Part shown: one piece after another, positions 1-8,688 of the stretch | How positions within the stretch are numbered: position 1 is the first letter of the stretch | How the letters are laid out: each line of letters opens with the position of its first letter | NCBI GenBank assembly: GCA_964472525.1 | Contig: CAYYLL010000002.1 | Location: forward strand, 1 to 64,000 | Direction: 5' to 3' | DNA: 64,000 nucleotides | DNA from: SZUA-37 sp964472525 | Lineage (GTDB): Bacteria > Pseudomonadota > Gammaproteobacteria > UBA6429 > Thiohalophilaceae | Translations under genes and position numbers: made by a program | The notes under the pieces: generated by a model | Seen by the model: the letters and a program-made list of their open reading frames with translations, nothing else | Told to the model about the DNA's origin: nothing | Databases searched by the model: none

Positions 1-74
1 AACAAACCGGCACCCATCGCAACGGCGACTGTACTGCCCGCTAAGCTGCCTTTTAGAAAGGTTCTGCGTTGCAT
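1..74 (-). CDS. soxY: SoxY, thiosulfate-oxidising carrier protein (5' end only)
   Basis: Only the first ~24 codons are inside the window; the gene runs off the left edge on the minus strand. The peptide starts MQRRTFLKGSLAGSTVAV, a twin-arginine (Tat) signal with the RRTFLK core followed by a hydrophobic stretch. SoxY is the periplasmic carrier of the Sox pathway and holds sulfur intermediates on a C-terminal cysteine, which is not visible here. The identification rests on this leader plus its place directly downstream of soxX, 53 bp away, in the usual soxX-soxY order. Another Tat-exported protein cannot be excluded from the leader alone. Confidence 0.7.
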   Translation of the reverse strand, partial: MQRRTFLKGSLAGSTVAVAMGAGL

Positions 75-127
75 ATTCTATATCTCCTAAAAATTATTAT
101 AATTTTGCCAGTATTGATTACTGGTGC

Positions 128-493
128 TTATAAAGTAAGAACCCATGCAACAACCGCATCAATTTCTTTCCCTGAAAGAATTGAGTACTTGCCAAATGGA
201 GGCATCATTGTGTTTGGGTTGGCTTTGGTTGCGTCCCAGATCTGAGCTCTTAATTTAGCTTTATCTGGGAAACGAGCTTTCATTGCAACTAATGGTGGCC
301 CAATGTTGCCAGCTAAGTACGAACCTTTGTAAGAATGACATGTAAAGCAGTTGCCTTTTTTGCGGTTTTCAGCAATTTTCTTACCGGTCGCAACTAATGC
401 TGAGTCAGCGAGTGCGACAGGTGTATAGCTCATAGAGCCTAATACTACTGCGATGGCACTTGCGGCAGCGACGATCATGACGGGTTTCCGCAT
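128..493 (-). CDS. soxX: SoxX, c-type cytochrome of the SoxAX complex
   Basis: A 121-residue monohaem cytochrome c. An N-terminal signal peptide (about residues 1-29, ending in ALA) exports it to the periplasm. The haem-binding CFTCH motif lies at residues 49-53 and a likely axial methionine lies in NTMMPPFGKY near residues 96-97. SoxX pairs with SoxA to attach thiosulfate oxidatively to SoxY and accepts the electrons. A strong Shine-Dalgarno (GAGGAGG) precedes the ATG. Its length and the soxY gene immediately downstream fit SoxX. The rest of the sox cluster is outside the window. Confidence 0.88.
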   Translation of the reverse strand: MRKPVMIVAAASAIAVVLGSMSYTPVALADSALVATGKKIAENRKKGNCFTCHSYKGSYLAGNIGPPLVAMKARFPDKAKLRAQIWDATKANPNTMMPPFGKYSILSGKEIDAVVAWVLTL

Positions 494-589
494 GGTTTTC
501 CTCCTCGTTCAAGTATTGGTAATGTTTAATTAATTTATCTCTAAAAACAAATATTTTCAAAGATAAGGACTAATTAATATTTTTGTTTT

Positions 590-630
590 GTTGCCAAATA
601 ACTTGGCTGGTGCCGTTAACATTTGGCAAC
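590..630. promoter_or_regulatory. Inverted repeat between bepA and soxX
   Basis: Perfect 10-bp arms, GTTGCCAAAT and ATTTGGCAAC, are separated by 21 bp. The repeat lies about 100 bp upstream of the soxX start and downstream of the bepA stop. There is no U-run on either side, so it does not look like an intrinsic terminator. It may be an operator for the sox genes or simply a structured 3' end of the bepA transcript. No regulator is assigned. Confidence 0.35.
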
Positions 631-761
631 AACACCTGAAACCAAGCATACATGAACCCAGACTTATGGCAAGTGTTTACTTCTACTTAATTAAATAAGT
701 ATATATTAAAATTAGAAGCTACTGTTCTCAAAATTCAAGCTTAATTTAAACTTACTTTGGG

Positions 762-2246
762 TCAAGAAGGTTTTTCTGTCAGTGCTTTTATTTCGTCTTG
801 TAATTGTTTTTTGCGTGCGCTGAGTCGGCTGTCAGTATAAAAGTCGAGTGCGGGTATTTTTAAGGCAAGTTCAATTTGTTTGAGTGCCTGATAGGTTTGA
901 CCAATGTAATAATAATAATTGCCCATGGCTTCATGAGTGGCTGCCGGGTTGCCTAGTTTTGATTCGACCTGAGCTAACAGTTTATATAGCTTTGGTGTTG
1001 GTGCGTTTTGCTGTAACTGAGTATCAATAATGGATTTTGCTTGCTTGTACTGTTGTTGTTCTATCAGTGCCTCAACATAGCTGAGTGTTATTGGACCGTT
1101 GTCAGGGTAATCACTCAGGGCATCCTTATATAGTTGGAGTGCTTTTGTATGTTGTTGTGCCTGTTCTGCGATTTGGGCTTCTGTAATAAGGTAGGCGATA
1201 CGTGATGGTGCGTGTTTGCGTAGTTGTTGAATAATTTTTCTTGCCTGTTTTAAATTTTTATTTTTTAACAGTGCAATCGAGTAGCCATACAATGCTGCTT
1301 CGCGGTTGGTATATGTTTTATTTTTAAGCTGTAAGGCATAGTGTCTTAACAATAATTTATTGTCATGTTGATTCAGTATTTCAATCCGCTGTTTCATTAA
1401 AAAATAAGACTCAGAGGAAGGAGGTTGTTTAAGTGGCATTTGGCTAGCACGTTGTTTTGCCTCTGCTATACGGTTTTGTGTGACTGGGTGAGTACGCAAA
1501 AATTCGGGGCCTTGTGAGCCATAAAGTCTCGACTCTTTATACATTTGCCCAAAAAAACTGGCCATGCTATAGGCGTTATAACCGGCTTTACTGAGTATGG
1601 CTATCCCCAGACGATCAGCTTCTTTTTCATTGGCACGGGTAAAATCAATTTGCATTTGTGCGGAACCACCAGCAATACTAGCCAGTGCAGCCTGACCCAC
1701 GTCACTACCTTTTGCGCCCAGTATAATCGCAGCAATTAATGCGGCGAGTACCGGTGCTTGGAAACTTTGACCTCTGCTATAAGCGCGAGCATGATGACGT
1801 TGTGTTACATGCGCAATTTCGTGTGCTAGTACTGAAGCCAGTTCACTTTCGTTTCGAGTTGCCATGATTAGGCCGTAGTGAACACCAATATAACCGCCGG
1901 GTAGGGCAAAGGCATTGATAGTTTTATCGTCGATGATAAAAAAGTTAAAGTGGTAATATTTGTTGCTACTGACAGAAACCAACTTATTGCCCAGATTATT
2001 GATGTACGCAGTTAGTAAAGGGTCATCAACCAGTTTGCCCGCGCGACGAATATTACGTACGACTGCTGCCCCCATTCTTTTTTCGTCGGTTAATGTCAGC
2101 GCAGTTGCCGACGCATCACCAATATCCGGCATTTTGAGTTCTTCGGCATAAAGTGGAACGGGCCGAATAAAGGCCAATATAATCATATAGATAAGGACAG
2201 AAGCCCCTTGCTGCCGTAAAAGTTTGAATTGTTTTATCTGTATCAT
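762..2246 (-). CDS. bepA: BepA-like M48 metalloprotease with TPR repeats
   Basis: A 494-residue periplasmic protease/chaperone of the BepA (YfgC) family, which assists or degrades outer-membrane proteins such as LptD during barrel assembly. A hydrophobic segment at about residues 17-34 acts as signal peptide. The zinc motif HEIAH is at 142-146 and the third ligand is the Glu of EADRLG near residue 209. The C-terminal half (about 290-485) is made of TPR-type helical repeats, as in BepA, which normally has about 490 residues. It is transcribed toward soxX but separated by 268 bp, so it is probably not part of the sox unit. Its start is divergent from the rhodanese gene. Confidence 0.85.
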   Translation of the reverse strand: MIQIKQFKLLRQQGASVLIYMIILAFIRPVPLYAEELKMPDIGDASATALTLTDEKRMGAAVVRNIRRAGKLVDDPLLTAYINNLGNKLVSVSSNKYYHFNFFIIDDKTINAFALPGGYIGVHYGLIMATRNESELASVLAHEIAHVTQRHHARAYSRGQSFQAPVLAALIAAIILGAKGSDVGQAALASIAGGSAQMQIDFTRANEKEADRLGIAILSKAGYNAYSMASFFGQMYKESRLYGSQGPEFLRTHPVTQNRIAEAKQRASQMPLKQPPSSESYFLMKQRIEILNQHDNKLLLRHYALQLKNKTYTNREAALYGYSIALLKNKNLKQARKIIQQLRKHAPSRIAYLITEAQIAEQAQQHTKALQLYKDALSDYPDNGPITLSYVEALIEQQQYKQAKSIIDTQLQQNAPTPKLYKLLAQVESKLGNPAATHEAMGNYYYYIGQTYQALKQIELALKIPALDFYTDSRLSARKKQLQDEIKALTEKPS

Positions 2247-2412
2247 GAATAAATCTTATCATTCCTGAGTGAAGTTTTGTAATTTGAACCCGACTGAGAC
2301 TTATGACAGTAAATTGTGAAGTGGTTTCAATTTTTTTTACTGAATTATCGTTCAAATACTATATAATTGTCCTCTTATATGGATTTAAGATTATAGCGTT
2401 ATAGGAGATAAG

Positions 2413-2757
2413 ATGCCGCTAGTGCGAGAAATAGAAGTTTCGGAACTATATGAATTATTGAAGGATGAACATAGGCAAGTTGATATTTTTGATGTAAGAA
2501 GTTCTCTCGAAGTGGATAAAGGGTCAATTCCACGGGCGCAACATATGCCGTTGCACATTATACCCAGTAAAGTGGTTGAATTATCAGACGAACGACCTAT
2601 TATTTTATTTTGCCATCTGGGAGCCCGTTCTGTGCAAGCCTGCCAGTATTTGCAAAATGCAGGTTTTGATAATGTTTACATGCTTCGAGGTGGATTTAAA
2701 GCTTGGCAGGCAAGTGGTTTGTGCCATGAACTGTTAGACGATGTACCAGAAGCATGA
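2413..2757 (+). CDS. Single-domain rhodanese, sulfur-relay cluster
   Basis: A 114-residue cytoplasmic rhodanese domain. The active-site loop FCHLGARS carries the persulfide-forming Cys67, and the family's DVRS motif is at residues 27-30. A good ribosome site (GGAG) precedes the ATG. Such proteins move sulfane sulfur to acceptors. Its place directly upstream of tusA and dsrE2 matches the rhd-tusA-dsrE2 arrangement known from sulfur-oxidising bacteria, where these proteins feed cytoplasmic sulfur oxidation (Dsr or sHdr pathways). It resembles GlpE in size, but no glycerol genes are nearby. Confidence 0.85.
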   Translation: MPLVREIEVSELYELLKDEHRQVDIFDVRSSLEVDKGSIPRAQHMPLHIIPSKVVELSDERPIILFCHLGARSVQACQYLQNAGFDNVYMLRGGFKAWQASGLCHELLDDVPEA

Positions 2758-2948
2758 AAGGGTCAAATTTTTAATCATTTTATCTAAAATGGTTGCCGTA
2801 TTAAATTTCTAGCTGCGTTACTAACAGCTTGAATATTAATGAAAACGTATATTAGAACATTATTGGGTTGTTATTCTTGTTTAAATAACTTATAAATGGC
2901 CTATCTGAATGATTCTGATAATAAATTTTAACTAACATAGGAGCTATC

Positions 2949-3179
2949 ATGGCTAATTTTGATCAAGAACTCGACGCATCAGGCTTAAACTGCCCACTAC
3001 CTATTCTTCGTGCGAAGAAAAGCTTAGCAGGCATGGACGCAGGACAAGTACTGCATATTATTGCAACTGACCCTGGTTCAGTAAAAGATTTTGAAGCATT
3101 TGCTAAACAAACAGGCAATGAATTAATGGAATCAAAAGAAGAAGGCGGTAAATTCGTTTTCTTAATTAAAAAGAACTAA
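2949..3179 (+). CDS. tusA: TusA sulfur-carrier protein
   Basis: A 76-residue TusA/SirA-family protein. The hallmark CPLP motif is at residues 15-18 (Cys15 carries the persulfide) in the context SGLNCPLPILRAKK. TusA proteins shuttle sulfur in 2-thiouridine synthesis, molybdenum cofactor synthesis and, in sulfur oxidisers, toward dissimilatory enzymes. Placement between a rhodanese and DsrE2 supports the sulfur-oxidation role (inference from known clusters). The 191-bp gap upstream may hold its own promoter. A GGAG-type ribosome site sits 5 nt before the ATG. Confidence 0.9.
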   Translation: MANFDQELDASGLNCPLPILRAKKSLAGMDAGQVLHIIATDPGSVKDFEAFAKQTGNELMESKEEGGKFVFLIKKN

Positions 3180-3277
3180 CTCTTTTTAATTCAACATGCC
3201 AGTAACATGTATTCCAGTAACGTGTACTAAGGAAAGCGAACGCGTAATATTAACTTTGCTGACTAGGGGTTACGTTT

Positions 3278-3757
3278 ATGTCGAATAAAAAACTCGCGAT
3301 TATTGCAACCAAAGGAACATTGGACTGGGGTTATCCCCCGTTTATCCTCGCTTCAACGGCAGCCGCATTAGGTTATGACGTTGAAATATTTTTTACTTTT
3401 TATGGCTTACAGCTATTAAAGCGTAAAATGAAAGTTGCGGTGAGCCCGTTGGGTAATCCCGGTATGCCCATGCCAATGGGAATGGATAAATGGTTTCCGG
3501 TTATTGGTACTGCAATACCTGGTATGCAAAGCATCATGACCATGATGATGAAAAATAAAATGAAATCTAAAGGGGTTGCTAGCCTAGAAGAACTGCGTGA
3601 TCTTTGCCTAGAGGCAGAAGTGAAAATGGTGGCATGCCAAATGACCGTTGACTTGTTTGACATGAACCCGGCAGATTTTATCGATGGTGTTACCTTCGGT
3701 GGTGCAGCAACATTTTTTGAATTTGCAGGTGAGTCAGATATTACATTGTATATTTAG
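3278..3757 (+). CDS. dsrE2: DsrE2-type sulfurtransferase
   Basis: A 159-residue protein of the DsrE/DsrF family, DsrE2 branch. It has the Rossmann-like start KLAIIATKGTLDWGYPPFIL, a Met-rich hydrophobic middle (about 62-95, many MP and MM pairs) typical of DsrE2, and two conserved cysteines at about residues 110 and 120 (DLC and ACQM). DsrE2 is proposed to exchange sulfur with TusA and rhodanese, possibly at the membrane because of the hydrophobic insert. It lies 98 bp after tusA. A terminator at 3899-3925 ends the unit. No dsrAB or hdr genes follow within the window. Confidence 0.85.
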   Translation: MSNKKLAIIATKGTLDWGYPPFILASTAAALGYDVEIFFTFYGLQLLKRKMKVAVSPLGNPGMPMPMGMDKWFPVIGTAIPGMQSIMTMMMKNKMKSKGVASLEELRDLCLEAEVKMVACQMTVDLFDMNPADFIDGVTFGGAATFFEFAGESDITLYI

Positions 3758-3815
3758 TGTCCGTTAATTCGGAGAATTTACGGACACTTATGCAGCAGCG
3801 GAGCGCTGCGTGCTG
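3757..3815. repeat. Dispersed double-hairpin element, copy 1
   Basis: Starting at the dsrE2 stop codon, 14-nt arms (GTGTCCGTTAATTC and its near-complement ending ACGGACAC, one mismatch) flank a GGA loop at 3757-3787. A second hairpin rich in GCAGC/GCTGC follows at about 3790-3815. The same layout, hairpin then TTATGnAGC then GCTGC, recurs at 7181-7274, and related arms recur in the array at 61797-62255. Confidence 0.6.
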
Positions 3816-3898
3816 CAAAATGCCAAGGTAATTATTTTAAAAGATTTACAGGCACAAAGCACACTACCCAATATTTGACTAACCATTAAATTAAAAAC

Positions 3899-3925
3899 GC
3901 CCTCAGCAATGAGGGCATTTTTTTT
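3899..3925 (+). terminator. Rho-independent terminator after dsrE2
   Basis: GCCCTCA and TGAGGGC pair as a 7-bp stem with a GCAA loop, followed by ATTTTTTTTT. It is placed to end the rhodanese-tusA-dsrE2 transcript. Confidence 0.85.
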
Positions 3926-3960
3926 GCTTTAACTATTAGGTGGAGAACACTGCCTTTTAT

Positions 3961-4107
3961 CGTCATTCCCGCAGAGAGCCTATCCCCAGTGGAAACGGGG
4001 ACGGTAGAAGATAAACAGCCTTTTTTATTGTCTGGATTCCTCGGCAATTGCTCCTGCATTGCCCTACCTTTGCACGTCCATGTGCTTGCGCCTCCGCGGG
4101 AATGACG
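3961..4107. repeat. Dispersed CGTCATTCCC inverted repeat, copy 1
   Basis: The element begins CGTCATTCCCGC and ends GCGGGAATGACG, forming complementary ends about 147 bp apart with internal G/C-rich blocks. The same ends recur at 8689-8797 (diverged), 13331-13441 and 24654-24735. The rest of the 3758-4139 gap holds the hairpin element and terminator listed above; I see no gene in it. Confidence 0.75.
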
Positions 4108-4139
4108 GGTATAAAGTTTACTATCATTTATTTCAATAA

Positions 4140-5375
4140 TTAAAACGTCGTATTAATCCCCACACTCAACACAACCGCATCGGCACGATAAGTACCATTA
4201 TATACGGTGGTGCCATTGGGCTCATTTGGGGGATTAGCTGGAACATACGTTTTAGTGGAACTAACCGTACGGTCTTTAAATTTAACCAACATCAGTCCAG
4301 TTTCAAATTGATAGCTGCCAAAGTCATATTGATAGCCGATAGTGAATAGCTGCCGATCGGTGTCTGGGATCCGCGCCGAATAATAAGCATCCCCCTGTGG
4401 TGTTTCATCATAAGAATAGCCAAACAAAAACTGGTGTTTATTTTTCCTGTACTGCAAACTGGTTCGATAAGTTAAAGTGTTTTTCCAGTTATTGGTACTT
4501 TTGGTTACGGTTGACCCATCTGATGTCTTGTGAATATTTAAGTTATCAAAAGTACTCCAGCCCGTGTGTTCTACATCAAACTCAATGTTAAGTGCGTCGG
4601 TTGCGGCGTAATTAACGCCAATGCTCAGCATTTCAGGAAAGGTGATACTTACTTCAACGGGGAGTGCGCCTGCCACGGTCCCACCAACTCGCGTGCGTAC
4701 GGTCGAGCGGTAAGACACCCCCACGGACAAATCCTTCGTTAATTTGGAAATAAAAGCAGCATTCCAACCATAGCCAACGCCACCGCCTTTTATAATGGTT
4801 GCTTGTGAGTTAAGTTGTAAATCAATTAGCCGGTACTGGTTAACACCAAACGCAAACCCTGTGTCGGTATTAAGTTGGTAGCCAAGATTAAAGTTAACAT
4901 TGTACATTTTAATTCGGCTCAGTTTGGGTTCGAGTGCAGCCGAGCCACCGAATCCGGCAAACGTTCCTGTCGGCCACTGCGTTTCCAGACCGAACGGGCT
5001 GTTGGCCAATACTCCAAAAGATAATTTTTTTGATATTTTCGTACTGACAAAAAGACTGGGGACATCAAAGCTGGATTTTCCTACCCCTTGCGTTGTTTTA
5101 CCATTATTAGTAACTTCATGGTCATATTGAATTTGTACGTAATTAGCACTGAATAAACCCGTGGTGTTGCCTTTTTTGGGAGTATAAACACTCATAATGG
5201 CCGGGTTGTAGGCAATAGCGCTAATTCGGCTGCTGTCTGCAACAATGGCGTTGGCCGTTGCCACCCCGGCCGCTGTGTATTCTGGCAGCCGGAAGCCATT
5301 CGCATAGGTGGCTTGTTGGTAAGCCAATAACAATAAAGTATAAAGAAAAATTTTGATATTTTTTGATGTGCCCAT
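4140..5375 (-). CDS. FadL/OmpP1-family outer-membrane porin
   Basis: A 411-residue outer-membrane beta-barrel of the FadL family, which takes up long-chain fatty acids or other hydrophobic compounds. A signal peptide (about 1-25, ending TYA) is followed by the family N-terminus NGFRLPEYTAAGVATANA and the NPA motif. Alternating beta-strand pattern runs to a C-terminal VGINTTF ending in Phe, as barrels do. I chose the ATG at 5375 over the in-frame GTG at 5384: GGAG lies 8 nt before the ATG but overlaps the GTG. The substrate is unknown. A second family member lies divergently at 5786. Confidence 0.85.
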   Translation of the reverse strand: MGTSKNIKIFLYTLLLLAYQQATYANGFRLPEYTAAGVATANAIVADSSRISAIAYNPAIMSVYTPKKGNTTGLFSANYVQIQYDHEVTNNGKTTQGVGKSSFDVPSLFVSTKISKKLSFGVLANSPFGLETQWPTGTFAGFGGSAALEPKLSRIKMYNVNFNLGYQLNTDTGFAFGVNQYRLIDLQLNSQATIIKGGGVGYGWNAAFISKLTKDLSVGVSYRSTVRTRVGGTVAGALPVEVSITFPEMLSIGVNYAATDALNIEFDVEHTGWSTFDNLNIHKTSDGSTVTKSTNNWKNTLTYRTSLQYRKNKHQFLFGYSYDETPQGDAYYSARIPDTDRQLFTIGYQYDFGSYQFETGLMLVKFKDRTVSSTKTYVPANPPNEPNGTTVYNGTYRADAVVLSVGINTTF

Positions 5376-5785
5376 GAGTCTCACTCCATATTGTTAAGAA
5401 CCACTGATATTTATTATAATTTGCAAAGTGCATGTTGCTTTTGCGATACACTTACCCCTCCACTTTTATCACGATTAGCCTAGATTGACCAGTCGTTGTA
5501 ATTTTACGACACAAAAAGGCAATGTGTGTTTGGTTACAGACAGCTAGCCGCATAAATGCCGATAATAGGCCAACATTAACGAATAAAGGCTTTAATTTGA
5601 GGGTTGCGACTAAAAATATTGATTGACACTATGAAGCGATTTATTCAATTATAGTGCGAATTGCAAAACAGGGCTGTCTCATAAAAACAACACAACGATA
5701 TTCTTGTTATATAAGCAAAACAAAAATCAAAGCAGTTATTTAAGTTGACAGAAACAACTAACCAAAACGGGAGTTCAAGAATCAA
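5376..5785. other. Divergent intergenic region between two porin genes
   Basis: A 410-bp AT-rich gap that must hold promoters for both FadL-type genes. TTGACA at about 5624-5630 and TATAGT near 5651 are visible, but their spacing (21 bp) is too wide for a good sigma-70 promoter. ACTGGTC on the minus strand near 5487-5493 resembles half of a FadR-type operator; no second half is present, so I do not assign it. No gene is visible. Confidence 0.3.
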
Positions 5786-7069
5786 ATGAAACAATCAACT
5801 AAAGGTATTTTAATCGGGGCATGTGCAGCAGGTATGTTGTTGCCCTTAACGGCTTCGGCTACTAATGGTTATTTTGCACATGGTTATGGTGTTGCAAGTA
5901 AAGGTCAGGGTGGTGCGGGTGTTGCTGTGTCTCAAAATGGATTGAGCGGTGCTACTAACCCTGCTGCATTGGCTAAAGTTGGCAACCGAATTGATTTTGG
6001 TATTGAATATTTCGTACCAGATCGTAAAGCGGTAACTCGAAGCGATAATATAAGCTACGATGGTAATGGCGATAGCTCGTTTTTAATTCCTGAGTTTGCT
6101 TGGAATATGGATCTTAATCCAAAAATGACTTTTGGTGTGGTTGTTTATGGTAATGGCGGGATGAATACAAAATACAAAGCTATTCCACAGTATGCTGGAG
6201 CAACAACGTCAAGCACGGGTATGAACTTAGAACAACTTTTTATTGCTCCTACGTTTACATTTAAAATTGCACCTAAACATTCTATAGGTGTTTCACTAAA
6301 TTTGATTTACCAAAAATTTGAAGCTACAGGTTTAGGTGGTTTCTGTGGATTTAAAGCGACAGGGTGTGTTAATAATGCAGCACCTGGTGCAGCAGCAAGT
6401 GATCTTGCTGGCTTATCAGATCAAGGTGTTGATACTTCAACAGGTTACAGCGTAAAAGTGGGTTGGATGGGACAATTAGCACCTAACTTCTCTATGGGCG
6501 CTGCTTATCAAACGAAAGCTGATATGTCGAATTTTAGTAAATATAATCAGTTATTTGCAGAGCAAGGCGACTTTGATATCCCTTCAAATTGGACAGTCGG
6601 TTTGGCTTTTCAACCAACTAAATCAATGAACCTCTTATTCGATGTACAGCGAATTAATTATACTGATGTTGCATCAGTTTCAAATGCTAATGGTACCGGT
6701 AATGGTACTGGAACATTAGGTGCGAGCAATGGCCGTGGTTTTGGTTGGGGTGATATGACTGTTTATAAACTAGGTGCTGAGTTTGATCTAAACAGTAACC
6801 TTGTTTTACGAGCAGGTTATAGTAAAACAGATCAACCTATTCCAAACAGTCAAACAGCATTTAACTTAATTGCACCTGCTGTTATTGAAGAACACTATAC
6901 CTTCGGTTTGACTTATACCTTAGAGAATAAAGCTGAACTAACAGCATTTGCCATGTATGCTCCTGAAGTTACAGTAACAGGTACTACAAGTACTCCAGGT
7001 ACTGCTGGTGCAGCTAATATTACTATGAGCCAGTATTCATTGGGTGTTGGCTATGGCTGGAAGTTCTAA
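5786..7069 (+). CDS. FadL/OmpP1-family outer-membrane porin
   Basis: A 427-residue barrel protein with signal peptide (about 1-25, ending ASA) and the family start TNGYFAHGYGVASKGQGGAG, followed by a TNPAALA motif. It ends LGVGYGWKF with a terminal Phe. It belongs to the FadL/OmpP1 transporter group, but its Gly-rich N-terminus differs from that of the porin at 4140-5375, so the two are distant paralogues rather than a recent duplication. The substrate is unknown; such porins occur in hydrocarbon and fatty acid uptake and in many sulfur oxidisers. A strong terminator follows. Confidence 0.85.
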   Translation: MKQSTKGILIGACAAGMLLPLTASATNGYFAHGYGVASKGQGGAGVAVSQNGLSGATNPAALAKVGNRIDFGIEYFVPDRKAVTRSDNISYDGNGDSSFLIPEFAWNMDLNPKMTFGVVVYGNGGMNTKYKAIPQYAGATTSSTGMNLEQLFIAPTFTFKIAPKHSIGVSLNLIYQKFEATGLGGFCGFKATGCVNNAAPGAAASDLAGLSDQGVDTSTGYSVKVGWMGQLAPNFSMGAAYQTKADMSNFSKYNQLFAEQGDFDIPSNWTVGLAFQPTKSMNLLFDVQRINYTDVASVSNANGTGNGTGTLGASNGRGFGWGDMTVYKLGAEFDLNSNLVLRAGYSKTDQPIPNSQTAFNLIAPAVIEEHYTFGLTYTLENKAELTAFAMYAPEVTVTGTTSTPGTAGAANITMSQYSLGVGYGWKF

Positions 7070-7149
7070 GCTAAAAAAAGAAACAAGCTACATCAACAAA
7101 TATTGAAGAAATAATAATAATTATAAATCTCAAGTGTGTGTAGTTATCA

Positions 7150-7179
7150 GGGGCAACTTTTTAGTTGCCCCTTTTTTTT
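7150..7179 (+). terminator. Rho-independent terminator after porin gene
   Basis: GGGGCAACT and AGTTGCCCC form a 9-bp stem with a TTTT loop, followed directly by eight T. It lies 80 bp after the porin stop. Confidence 0.92.
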
Positions 7180-7180
7180 A

Positions 7181-7274
7181 GTGCCAGTTATATTGAAAAT
7201 ATTACTGGCACTTATGTAGCTCTGCTGCGTATTTTAAAATATTACACGCACTTATGCAGCCATAGAGCTGCCTG
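7181..7274. repeat. Dispersed double-hairpin element, copy 2
   Basis: GTGCCAGTTATATT and AATATTACTGGCAC form 14-nt arms with one mismatch at 7181-7211. TTATGTAGC and a second block CGCACTTATGCAGC...GAGCTGC follow to 7274. The layout matches the element at 3757, and the string TTACTGGCACTTATG here is identical to the reverse complement of part of each 63-bp unit at 61797-62255. The 7070-7406 gap otherwise holds the terminator above and the glyA leader. Confidence 0.6.
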
Positions 7275-7406
7275 TTACTTTGCCGATGCAATTTTTGGCA
7301 GAATAAGGTAATATTCTGCTGATATTTAACCTCTCAATCATTTTTTGGTTTGGCGCGGTGTTAAAATTATTAACTATTTGATTTATTTAGACTTTATGAG
7401 GCTGAA

Positions 7407-8660
7407 ATGTTTACAAAAGACATGACAATTGCAAGTTTTGACGACGAACTATGGCAATCAATGGAAAAAGAGCGGGTACGTCAGGAAGAACATATCGAGT
7501 TAATTGCCTCTGAAAATTACGCTAGTCCAAGGGTCATGGAGGCTCAGGGATCGGTGTTGACTAACAAATATGCCGAAGGTTATCCGGGCAAACGCTATTA
7601 CGGTGGTTGTGAATATGTGGATGTGGCCGAGCAGTTGGCAATAGATCGCGTTAAAGAATTATTTGGTGCCGATTATGCCAATGTGCAACCCCATTCTGGC
7701 TCGCAAGCTAATGCCGCGGTTTATATGGCACTTTGCCAACCCGGTGACACCGTATTGGGTATGAGTTTAGCCGATGGCGGCCACTTAACCCACGGTTCAA
7801 AAGTGAGTTTTTCTGGCAAAATTTATAATGCAGTGCAATACGGTTTAAATAATGAAACCGGTGAAATTGATTACGAACAGGTTGAAACACTTGCCAAAGA
7901 ACACAAGCCGAAAATGATCGTGGCCGGTTTTAGTGCCTATTCACGTATTGTCGACTGGCAACGCTTCCGCGATATAGCCGATAGTGTAGGTGCTTACTTA
8001 ATGGTGGACATGGCGCATGTTGCCGGTTTAGTCGCTGCGGGTGTTTACCCGAATCCCGTTGGTATTGCCGATGTCACCACCTCAACCACGCACAAAACAT
8101 TACGTGGCCCTCGCGGTGGTATTATTTTAGCCAAGCGCAATGAAGAAATTGAAAAGAAATTCAATTCGGCTATTTTCCCCGGTATTCAGGGTGGCCCCTT
8201 AATGCATGTGATTGCGGCTAAAGCAGTTGCCTTTAAAGAAGCTCTTGAACCTGAATTTACTGTTTATCAGAAACAGGTTGTAGTCAATGCACAAGCAATG
8301 GCAAAAGTTTTAATCGAGCGTGATTATAATATTGTATCCAAAGGAACGGACAACCATTTATTTCTTGTCGACCTGATTAACAAAGGCATGACCGGCAAAG
8401 AAGCCGATGCTGCATTAGGTTCAGCAAACATTACAGTAAACAAAAACTCGGTACCGAATGATCCACAGTCGCCTTTTGTAACCAGTGGTTTACGCATTGG
8501 TACACCGGCCATTACGACGCGTGGTTTTAACGAAGCCGATGCGGCTGAACTGGCAGGTTGGATTTGTGATGTACTGGATAATTTAGGAGACCAATCGGTG
8601 ATCGATTCGGTTAAACAAAAAGTATTAAAAATTTGTAAGCGGTTGCCGGTTTATGGTTAA
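7407..8660 (+). CDS. glyA: Serine hydroxymethyltransferase
   Basis: A 417-residue PLP enzyme that interconverts serine and glycine while charging tetrahydrofolate with a one-carbon unit. Length equals the bacterial norm. Recognisable blocks are ELIASENYAS near residue 35, the YPGKRYYGG substrate region, VDMAHVAGLVAAG and the PLP-lysine segment TTHKTLRGPRGG near residue 228. The GlyA-nrdR-rib gene order is common in Gammaproteobacteria. A diverged dispersed repeat separates it from nrdR, so co-transcription is uncertain. Confidence 0.97.
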   Translation: MFTKDMTIASFDDELWQSMEKERVRQEEHIELIASENYASPRVMEAQGSVLTNKYAEGYPGKRYYGGCEYVDVAEQLAIDRVKELFGADYANVQPHSGSQANAAVYMALCQPGDTVLGMSLADGGHLTHGSKVSFSGKIYNAVQYGLNNETGEIDYEQVETLAKEHKPKMIVAGFSAYSRIVDWQRFRDIADSVGAYLMVDMAHVAGLVAAGVYPNPVGIADVTTSTTHKTLRGPRGGIILAKRNEEIEKKFNSAIFPGIQGGPLMHVIAAKAVAFKEALEPEFTVYQKQVVVNAQAMAKVLIERDYNIVSKGTDNHLFLVDLINKGMTGKEADAALGSANITVNKNSVPNDPQSPFVTSGLRIGTPAITTRGFNEADAAELAGWICDVLDNLGDQSVIDSVKQKVLKICKRLPVYG

Positions 8661-8688
8661 CAGCTTTTAACTTAAAAAATAATGAGTT

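Noticed and set aside
5624..5656. TTGACA and TATAGT as a promoter for the porin gene
   Set aside because: The spacing of 21 bp is outside the sigma-70 range, so I did not list it as a promoter.
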